The notes under the pieces were generated by a model, which did not search any database, had not been told where the DNA came from, and saw only the letters and a list, made by a program, of their open reading frames with translations. 12,936 nt of DNA from Desulfobacterales bacterium (GTDB taxonomy: Bacteria > Desulfobacterota > DSM-4660 > Desulfatiglandales > B25-G16): positions 1-12,936 of the forward strand of contig JABXJY010000048.1 in the NCBI GenBank assembly GCA_013375385.1, in the 5' to 3' direction. Positions 7,711 to 12,936 of the stretch are shown one piece after another. The position numbers were made by a program, and so were the translations under genes. Position 1 is the stretch's first letter. Each line of letters begins with the position of its first letter.

Positions 7711-7998
7711 CTATCCCCTCCTTGCCTTTTCAATGTCTTCCAGAAAGTCTGCAACTAAAGTCTCTACACCTTCAAATTGATGAGGTTCTTCCTGATCTCC
7801 CCTATGCCTGTGATCCCCTTTGCCGGTCTCATTGTCATAACGCACTAAACAGGTTCCATCATTAAGACCGTAATACAGGCGGTATTTTAGGCCATGTGGG
7901 TTTTCAGCGCTTTTTTCTGGAAGTTGCCACAGAACCATCTTGCGAATGGCTCCATCGGCATAAATAAACTTTTCCCGATAGATTGGTCTTGCTCGCAT
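7711..7998 (-). CDS. TumE-family toxin (DUF6516)
   Basis: This 95-residue protein matches the TumE toxin family (DUF6516). It has an N-terminal strand region ending in DGAIRKMVLWQLPE, a central HGLKYRLYYGL, then VRYDNETGKGDHRH, the most diagnostic part, and a C-terminal helix VADFLEDIEKARRG. The His-Asp-His cluster is conserved in the family and suggests a catalytic role, perhaps on RNA; the target is not visible here. The gene comes first in the pair, before its antitoxin. No Shine-Dalgarno sequence precedes the ATG, and the -10 box lies only 5 nt upstream, so the transcript may be leaderless and weakly translated. The next in-frame ATG (residue 21) would remove the first strands, so I keep this start. 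Confidence 0.85.
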   Translation of the reverse strand: MRARPIYREKFIYADGAIRKMVLWQLPEKSAENPHGLKYRLYYGLNDGTCLVRYDNETGKGDHRHRGDQEEPHQFEGVETLVADFLEDIEKARRG

Positions 7999-8003
7999 AT
8001 GGC

Positions 8004-8034
8004 ATTATATACCATATGGTAAAATAGAATTCAA
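8004..8034 (-). promoter_or_regulatory. Predicted promoter of the toxin-antitoxin pair
   Basis: On the minus strand TATAAT occupies 8009-8004, a perfect -10 hexamer. A TTGAAT at 8034-8029 is a possible -35 with a 19-nt spacer, longer than ideal. The toxin ATG begins at 7998, so a start site about 7 nt after the -10 falls on or beside the start codon. Confidence 0.55.
8011..8020. promoter_or_regulatory. Palindromic operator candidate ACCATATGGT
   Basis: A perfect 10-bp palindrome sits in the promoter spacer just upstream of the -10 box of the toxin gene. Its core CATATGG (8013-8019) recurs at 7996-8002, over the toxin start codon, 17 bp away. Protein bound at either copy would block RNA polymerase, as expected for antitoxin autoregulation. 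This is inferred from position and symmetry only. Confidence 0.45.
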
Positions 8035-8205
8035 TAAAAAGTATGAATTTATTCAAAACCTTTTCTCCCTTTGCTGGTAAATGTCATTTGGGTGCAACCA
8101 GTGCAGAGGGGATGCAGAAAAAGAAGAGGAGAGAGAAAGAAGATTAGAAGAGATCAGGAGAAAGATTGACTGCCGCCTTCGGAGGATAGGGAGGCAAAAC
8201 AGGAA

Positions 8206-8454
8206 CTATCCGAAAGTACTTAAACATTCGATAAACTGTCAACTCTTTCGGCTCTTTATGTCTTTTTCACGCTTCATCGCGCTGGACCTATCTTCATACT
8301 CTTCACGATAAACTAACTCCCGTGGTCTTTTACTCTTGGTATATTTCGTCCGTCCTTGATTATGGCGCTCAAGTCTAGAATGCAGATTTTGAGTAATCCC
8401 CACATAGTAACTTCCATCTTAGAGACTTTTGAGGATGTATATACAAAATGGCAT
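8206..8454 (-). pseudogene. GIY-YIG nuclease gene with two stop codons
   Basis: Read on the minus strand from ATG 8454, codons give MPFCIYILKSL, a TAA stop at codon 12 (8421-8419), then DGSYYVGITQNLHSRLERHN, GRTKYTKSKRP, LVYREEYEDRSSAMKREK and IKSRKS. A TGA follows at codon 72 (8241-8239), then QFIECLSTFG before a TAG at 8206. The pieces stay in one frame and follow the small single-domain GIY-YIG family (YhbQ-like): the YIL and YYVGIT strands, the R-x-x-x-H-N helix, and the KREKxIKSRKS C-terminal motif. In intact relatives the first stop position usually holds K (K-D-G) and the second R, each one base away. No frameshift is needed. It begins just past the tRNA operon terminator and has no obvious promoter. 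Confidence 0.8.
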
Positions 8455-8460
8455 GATACA

Positions 8461-8493
8461 AAGAAAGCCCGTCGCTAAACTTGACAGGCTTTC
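8461..8493 (-). terminator. Factor-independent terminator of the tRNA operon
   Basis: On the minus strand AAAGCCTGTC (8493-8484) pairs with GACGGGCTTT (8474-8465) to give a 10-bp stem with one T-G wobble and a 9-nt loop. The transcript continues into the T-rich TTTCTTT. The wobble is a C-A mismatch on the other strand, so the hairpin suits minus-strand transcription. It lies just after tRNA-Asp and probably ends the clpP-clpX-lon-tRNA transcript. Confidence 0.75.
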
Positions 8494-8502
8494 ACAAAAA
8501 AA

Positions 8503-8581
8503 TGGCGGGGACGACGGGACTCGAACCCGCGACCTCCGGCGTGACAGGCCGGCGTTCTAACCAGAACTGAACTACGTCCCC
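8503..8581 (-). tRNA. tRNA-Asp (anticodon GTC)
   Basis: The minus strand folds as a complete cloverleaf. The acceptor GGGGACG pairs with CGTCCCC; the anticodon loop CTGTCAC sits on a GC-rich 5-bp stem and holds GTC; the T-arm has the usual GCGGG/CCCGT stem. The discriminator is G73, as expected for tRNA-Asp, and CCA is encoded. The 3' boundary could be off by one base. It follows tRNA-Val by about 75 nt and is followed by the terminator. Confidence 0.93.
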
Positions 8582-8613
8582 AAAAAACCTTCGGTTTTAC
8601 ATTTAGCTATTAG

Positions 8614-8634
8614 CCAATAGCCACTGGCCATTGG
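8614..8634. repeat. Imperfect palindrome between the two tRNA genes
   Basis: The 21 bases at 8614-8634 form an inverted repeat with arms CCAATAGCCA / TGGCCATTGG around a central C, with a single A-C mismatch. Variants of TAGCTAT/TAGCCAATAG flank it on both sides, and a smaller hairpin AAAACC-TTC-GGTTTT lies at 8584-8598. It fills most of the tRNA-Val to tRNA-Asp spacer and may be a processing structure or a copy of a dispersed palindromic repeat. Confidence 0.5.
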
Positions 8635-8655
8635 TAAATAGCGATAAGCTATTTT

Positions 8656-8730
8656 TGGTAGGCGGAACAGGGATTGAACCTGTGACCCTCGGCTTGTAAG
8701 GCCGATGCTCTCCCGCTGAGCTACCCGCCC
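8656..8730 (-). tRNA. tRNA-Val (anticodon TAC)
   Basis: The minus strand gives a full cloverleaf. The acceptor GGGCGGG pairs with TCCGCCT, with G-T at both ends. The D-arm stem is GCTC/GAGC, the anticodon loop CTTACAA on a TCGGC/GCCGA stem holds TAC, and the T-arm ACAGG/CCTGT carries TTCAATC. The discriminator A is followed by an encoded CCA. Its 5' end is only 4 nt after the lon stop codon, so it must be cut from the lon transcript by RNase P unless it has a promoter inside lon. Confidence 0.94.
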
Positions 8731-8734
8731 CCAA

Positions 8735-11170
8735 TTAGTGTGCAGTTATCTCAGGTTGGGTCTCTCCTTTTGGCAATGTAAAAGGCTGGAACCTATCTTC
8801 TGGGAGAAAGAGTTCTTCCCCTTCCTCGGTTATGAGGGTCTCTTTAAGGACTGCGTCCATGTCCTCAACCGGGATTAGCTGGACTTTCTTGAGGACCTTA
8901 GCAGGTATTTCCTCAATATCCTTTTTATTATCTAAGGGGATGAGAACCTTTTCTATTCCACCTCTATGGGCTGCTATTATCTTCTCCTTAAGGCCCCCAA
9001 TAGGAAGAATTCTACCCCTCAGGGTTATTTCACCGGTCATGGCCAAGTTTCTTTTAACCGGTTTTCTCAGTAAGGCGGAGACAATCGATGTAGCTACGGT
9101 GATACCTGCCGATGGCCCATCTTTAGGTGTGGCACCCTCAGGGATATGGACATGTATGTCTATTTTTTCACAGAAATCGTCCGGAAGACCAAGCTTTCTT
9201 CCCCTTGTGCGAACATAACTCAGGGCAGCCTTAGCTGATTCTTTCATCACATCCCCAAGGGTACCTGTTAGATCCAGGTTTCCCTTTCCCGGCATAACCG
9301 TAGTCTCTATCTGAAGCAACTCGCCGCCTGCACTTGTCCAGGCTAAACCGGTGGCCAGACCTATCTCATCTTTTTCCTCGGTCTTCCCATAGTGAAATTT
9401 GTGGACACCTAAGTAACGATGAAGAGAATTCGCAGTAATCCGTATCTTTGTAGATATACCTTTCTTGGCCACCTCTTTGGCCACCTTTCTGCACACAGCA
9501 GCTATTTCCCTTTCAAGATTTCGAACCCCTGCCTCTCTCGTATAATACCTGATTATGTTTAAGATAGCCTGATCAGAAAAAGAGATATTGTCCTTTGAGA
9601 GGCCATTTTGTTCGGTCTGCTTCTTTACCAGGAACCTTTTGGCAATATTCAACTTTTCGATTTCCGTATAGCCAGGGAGTCTTATGATCTCCATTCTGTC
9701 CTGCAAGGCCGGTGGAATCCCTATAAGATCATTCGCTGTAGTTATGAAAAGAACCTCTGAAAGATCGTAGTCAAGATCAAGATAGTGGTCATTAAAGGCA
9801 TTGTTTTGTTCAGGGTCGAGTACTTCTAAGAGGGCAGCCGATGGATCTCCCCTGAAGTCGGTACTCATCTTGTCTACCTCATCCAGGCAAAACACAGGGT
9901 TATTTGATTTTGCCCTTTTAAGATATTGGATGATCCTTCCTGGCATAGCCCCAATATATGTTCTTCTGTGGCCCCGTATCTCAGCCTCATCCCTGACACC
10001 ACCAAGAGAGAGCCTGACAAAATTCCTTGCCATGGACCTTGCCACAGATTTGGCTAAGGAGGTCTTGCCAACCCCTGGCGGCCCAACAAAACAGAGTATC
10101 GGGCCTTTGATCTTTTTTGTCAAGTTCTGGACAGCTAAATATTCCACTATCCTCTCTTTAGGCTTGGATAGACCATAATGGTCTTCTTCAAGTATGGTTT
10201 CAGCCTCCTGGATGTCTAATTTGTCTTTTGTCTTGGTGAGCCAAGGCAAGGATAAAATCCAATCAATATAGTTCCGCACCACGGTGGCCTCTGCAGATTG
10301 GGGGGTCATCATCTTCAATTTTTTGAATTCCTGTCTAACCTTTGCTGCTGCCTCCTTGGGTAGGCTTTTGTTCTTTATTCTTCTTTCGAGGTCTTTGAGC
10401 TCGCTGGCAAAATCATCCTGGGTTCCCATTTCTTTCTGTATTGCCCGCATCTGCTCGTTAAGATAATAGTTTTTCTGCGTCTTCTCCATCTGTTTCTTAA
10501 CCCTCTGCCTCAGCGTTTCCTCGAGTTGAAGAATATCAATCTCGGCATTCAGTATCTTGTATAACCCTTCGAGCCCACTATTAATATCCTCTATCTCCAG
10601 CAAGGATTGCTTTTCTTTTATCTTTGCTGTTAGATGAGCGGCCACGGTATTAATGAGTTGAGATGGGTCAGTGATGGATGTAACTGTCTCAACTACATCG
10701 TCACCAATCTTCTGGTTAAGCTTTGCGTAGGACTCAAATGATGAATGGATGCTCCTCATAAGGGCCTCGGTCCTGGCGTCTGGTTCGTGATGTGCCACAA
10801 TTTCCTCTACCTCGACGATAAAAAAACCGGCCTCAGGTAAATAATTCTTGATCTTGGCCCTTTTCTTTCCCTCCACCAAGCTCTTAACCGTTCCATCGGG
10901 CATCTTGAGAAGCTGAAGAACTGTGGCCAGGGTACCAAAAGAATATATATCTCGAAGGGTCGGGTCATCCATCTTGGCACTTTTCTGGGTGGCCAGGAAA
11001 ATCTCCTTCTCCTGGGACAATGCATATTTCAGTGCATTAATGGATTTTTCCCTGCCCACAAATAAGGGGACCACCATACCGGGAAATACAACGATATCCC
11101 TCAGAGGGAGTAATGGAACCTGCTTCTTCTCTCGCCTTAAGAAATCTTCTAGGGGGTTCTTTTTAAACAT
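8735..11170 (-). CDS. lon: Endopeptidase Lon (ATP-dependent serine protease)
   Basis: Lon is a homohexameric AAA+ protease that degrades misfolded and regulatory proteins in the cytoplasm (EC 3.4.21.53). The layout is a LON N-domain from VPLLPLRDIVVFPGM (about 18-32), a helical linker rich in charged residues, an AAA+ core with Walker A GPPGVGKT (363-370) and Walker B CLDEVDKM, and the protease domain. The catalytic dyad is Ser687 in PKDGPSAG and Lys730 in GGLKEK. Length is 811 residues, typical. I use ATG 11170 (MFKK), preceded by AGGA at a 7-nt distance; an in-frame TTG at 11176 lies too close to that site. The ribosome site overlaps the clpX stop codon and the gap to clpX is 9 nt. Confidence 0.97.
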   Translation of the reverse strand: MFKKNPLEDFLRREKKQVPLLPLRDIVVFPGMVVPLFVGREKSINALKYALSQEKEIFLATQKSAKMDDPTLRDIYSFGTLATVLQLLKMPDGTVKSLVEGKKRAKIKNYLPEAGFFIVEVEEIVAHHEPDARTEALMRSIHSSFESYAKLNQKIGDDVVETVTSITDPSQLINTVAAHLTAKIKEKQSLLEIEDINSGLEGLYKILNAEIDILQLEETLRQRVKKQMEKTQKNYYLNEQMRAIQKEMGTQDDFASELKDLERRIKNKSLPKEAAAKVRQEFKKLKMMTPQSAEATVVRNYIDWILSLPWLTKTKDKLDIQEAETILEEDHYGLSKPKERIVEYLAVQNLTKKIKGPILCFVGPPGVGKTSLAKSVARSMARNFVRLSLGGVRDEAEIRGHRRTYIGAMPGRIIQYLKRAKSNNPVFCLDEVDKMSTDFRGDPSAALLEVLDPEQNNAFNDHYLDLDYDLSEVLFITTANDLIGIPPALQDRMEIIRLPGYTEIEKLNIAKRFLVKKQTEQNGLSKDNISFSDQAILNIIRYYTREAGVRNLEREIAAVCRKVAKEVAKKGISTKIRITANSLHRYLGVHKFHYGKTEEKDEIGLATGLAWTSAGGELLQIETTVMPGKGNLDLTGTLGDVMKESAKAALSYVRTRGRKLGLPDDFCEKIDIHVHIPEGATPKDGPSAGITVATSIVSALLRKPVKRNLAMTGEITLRGRILPIGGLKEKIIAAHRGGIEKVLIPLDNKKDIEEIPAKVLKKVQLIPVEDMDAVLKETLITEEGEELFLPEDRFQPFTLPKGETQPEITAH

Positions 11171-11179
11171 AGCCAATTC

Positions 11180-12430
11180 CTAAGCATACTCAATCTGGTT
11201 TTCATACAAAAGTAGAGGAGGTTCATTACTAAGAATAACTTCTTCTCCAATAACACATTCGCTCACACCTGACCTGGAGGGAAGATCATACATAATATCC
11301 AGCATAACCTTTTCAAGAATGGCCCTCAGTCCCCTGGCCCCAGATTTCCGATCAAGTGCTTCCTTTGCCACAGCCTTTAATGCATCCTTGGCGAACCTTA
11401 GTTTTACACCTTGAAACTCAAAGAGCTTTTGATACTGTTTAACGAGGGCATTCTTGGGCTCTGTCAGGATCCTGACTAAGGCGTCAAGGCTCAGTTCCCC
11501 GAGAGAGGCTATTACTGGGAGTCGCCCGATAAACTCTGGTATCAAACCAAACTTAAGGAGATCTTCAGGTTGAACTAAGGACAAGGTTTCCTCGAGGTTT
11601 AAGTCTCCCTGGCCTCTGATGTCAGCCTCAAAACCCAATGTTTTGCACCCAATTCTTGACAGGGTTATCTTATCTAAGCCATTAAAGGTTCCTCCGCAAA
11701 TGAAGAGGATGTTCCTGGTGTCCACCTTTAAGAAGTCCTGTTGAGGGTGTTTTCTGCCTCCCTTGGGGGGTATATTGGCAACGGTACCTTCTAATATCTT
11801 CAGGAGTGCCTGTTGAACCCCTTCTCCAGAAACATCCCTCGTTATTGAAGGACTATCGGACTTTCTGGCAATCTTGTCTATCTCATCAATATAGACAATG
11901 CCTCTCGTTGCCTTATCAATATCATAGTCTGCCATTTGAACAAGACTGAGGATTATGCTTTCAACATCCTCACCTACGTAGCCAGCTTCGGTCAGTGTGG
12001 TGGCATCTGCGATGGTAAACGGCACATTCAATATCCTTGCCAGAGTTTGCGCCAAAAGTGTCTTGCCTGACCCGGTAGGCCCTATGAGAAGTATGTTGCT
12101 TTTGTCAATCTCCACATCGTCGCTGTCAAGGCTTGCGCCTATTCTTTGGTAGTGGTTGTGTACTGCTACGGAAAGAGCTTTCTTAGCCCTCTCTTGCTCG
12201 ATTACATACTGATCCAGACTTTTCTTTATCTCGTGTGGTTTGAGGAGAAAATCTTTCTGTTTGCTTTTCTCTTCCTGTTCATATTCCTCATCGATAATTT
12301 CGCTACAAAGAGAAACACATTCATCACAGATGTAAACTGAGGGTCCGGCAATCAGCTTCTTGACCTCATCCTGGCTTTTACCACAGAATGAACAAACAAG
12401 TTCGCCTGACAGATCGTCTTTCCTGGTCAT
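11180..12430 (-). CDS. clpX: ClpX, ATPase subunit of ClpXP protease
   Basis: ClpX unfolds tagged proteins and feeds them into ClpP. The 416-residue protein has the N-terminal zinc-binding domain with four cysteines (Cys13, Cys16, Cys35, Cys38). It also has Walker A GPTGSGKT (117-124), the pore loop GYVGED, Walker B VYIDEIDKIA, the RKH pore loop (GGRKHPQQDF), and the sensor-2 GARGLR near the C-terminus. The ClpP-docking tripeptide, commonly IGF, appears here as LGF in KTLGFEAD, within the range seen in the family. The ATG overlaps the clpP stop (ATGA), and GGGAG about 9 nt upstream serves as ribosome site. Coupled expression with clpP fits the assembly of one ClpXP complex. Confidence 0.97.
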   Translation of the reverse strand: MTRKDDLSGELVCSFCGKSQDEVKKLIAGPSVYICDECVSLCSEIIDEEYEQEEKSKQKDFLLKPHEIKKSLDQYVIEQERAKKALSVAVHNHYQRIGASLDSDDVEIDKSNILLIGPTGSGKTLLAQTLARILNVPFTIADATTLTEAGYVGEDVESIILSLVQMADYDIDKATRGIVYIDEIDKIARKSDSPSITRDVSGEGVQQALLKILEGTVANIPPKGGRKHPQQDFLKVDTRNILFICGGTFNGLDKITLSRIGCKTLGFEADIRGQGDLNLEETLSLVQPEDLLKFGLIPEFIGRLPVIASLGELSLDALVRILTEPKNALVKQYQKLFEFQGVKLRFAKDALKAVAKEALDRKSGARGLRAILEKVMLDIMYDLPSRSGVSECVIGEEVILSNEPPLLLYENQIEYA

Positions 12431-12936
12431 TTAACACTACTCCCTTTATCTTTTCCCATGCTCATCATTTCCCTTTTTGTAATCACCTTATCTACAATGC
12501 CATATTCCAGCGCCTCCTGGCCAGTCATGAAGAAATCCCTTTCCGTATCATTCCCGATCTTTTTCCTATCCTGGCCTGTGTGCAGGGCAAAAAGCTCATT
12601 GATGGCCCCTTTGAGCCTGATTATTTCCCTGGCCTGTATATCTATATCTGTAGCCTGCCCCTGTGTTACCCCCATCGGTTGATGTATCATGATCCTGGAA
12701 TGTGGAAGGGCAAACCGCTTTCCCGGACTGCCGGCAGCCAACAAAAGAGCGGCCATGCTGCTAGCCTGTCCGGTGCAGATTGTGGTAACATCGGATCTTA
12801 CATATTGCATCGTATCATAGATAGCTAGGCCCGCTGTAATCGAGCCCCCAGGGGAGTTAATATAGAGATTTATATCCTTATCTGGGTCTTCAGATTCCAG
12901 GAATAGAAACTGGGCTATAATAATATTTGCCATATC
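12427..12936 (-). CDS. clpP: ClpP protease subunit, N-terminus cut by window edge
   Basis: This is the serine peptidase chamber of ClpXP (EC 3.4.21.92). Only 169 C-terminal residues are visible. The reading frame continues past the end of the window, so the ATG near 12933 is an internal methionine (…DMANIII) and not the start. Counting from that methionine, the catalytic triad is Ser59 (GQASSMAA), His84 (IMIHQPMG) and Asp133 (TERDFF), with the same spacing as in E. coli ClpP. About 38 N-terminal residues of the mature protein are missing. NSPGGSITAGLAIYDTM is the usual oxyanion-hole region. The stop overlaps the clpX start by 4 nt. A tig gene often lies upstream in related operons but is outside the window. 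Confidence 0.95.
   Translation of the reverse strand, partial: DMANIIIAQFLFLESEDPDKDINLYINSPGGSITAGLAIYDTMQYVRSDVTTICTGQASSMAALLLAAGSPGKRFALPHSRIMIHQPMGVTQGQATDIDIQAREIIRLKGAINELFALHTGQDRKKIGNDTERDFFMTGQEALEYGIVDKVITKREMMSMGKDKGSSVK

Noticed and set aside
8081..8311. Open frame of 76 codons on the plus strand.
   Set aside because: It is driven by a polypurine tract (uninterrupted purines 8116-8143), has low-complexity charged composition, no ribosome site, and its second half is antisense to the GIY-YIG pseudogene.
7349..8454. Toxin-antitoxin pair plus GIY-YIG remnant as one mobile element or defence island.
   Set aside because: There is no integrase, transposase, terminal inverted repeat or tRNA-end duplication; the tRNA genes are intact and no attachment-site repeat was seen.
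8481..8490. TTGACA on the plus strand as a -35 promoter box.
   Set aside because: It lies inside the minus-strand terminator stem and has no matching -10 box or downstream plus-strand gene.
12388..12828. Long plus-strand open frame (146 codons) at the right end.
   Set aside because: It is entirely antisense to clpP and the start of clpX, whose catalytic motifs are intact; the translation has no recognisable family.

Overview
The window looks like a chromosomal segment of a Gram-negative anaerobe, most likely a deltaproteobacterium (Desulfobacterota). This is inferred from the split P-protein glycine cleavage genes joined to lipoate-synthesis genes, and from a clpP-clpX-lon cluster running into tRNA-Val and tRNA-Asp. 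No rRNA or marker gene confirms it. By eye the left half is richer in G+C than the clp-lon half.

Positions 1-163 are a non-coding leader with a perfect 13-bp hairpin. Positions 164-6489 (+) form a compact operon: gcvH, gcvPA, gcvPB, lpdA, lipB, lipA. The first four encode the H, P (two subunits) and L proteins of the glycine cleavage system. LipB and LipA put octanoate on H-protein and convert it to lipoyl, so the operon encodes both the lipoyl-dependent machine and the enzymes that make its cofactor. GcvT (aminomethyltransferase) is not in the window. Directly after lipA (about 6492-6720) lies a fragment that reads as the C-terminal end of an MFS transporter with no start. A small VOC-fold protein gene follows at 6794-7168.

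Positions 7169-8505 are an accessory island on the minus strand. It holds a toxin-antitoxin pair of the TumE / HVO_A0114-type family, toxin gene first. Upstream is a promoter whose -10 box lies almost on the toxin start codon and which overlaps a 10-bp palindrome. Further upstream is a GIY-YIG nuclease gene broken by two stop codons.

Positions 8461-12936 (-) are a proteolysis operon read right to left: clpP (cut by the window edge), clpX, lon, tRNA-Val(TAC), tRNA-Asp(GTC), then a factor-independent terminator. The clpP and clpX genes overlap by 4 nt, clpX and lon are 9 nt apart, and only 4 nt separate the lon stop codon from the tRNA-Val 5' end. I see no CRISPR array, insertion sequence or phage gene. 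Most of the window is ordinary core metabolism and proteostasis; the unusual material is in 6490-8660.
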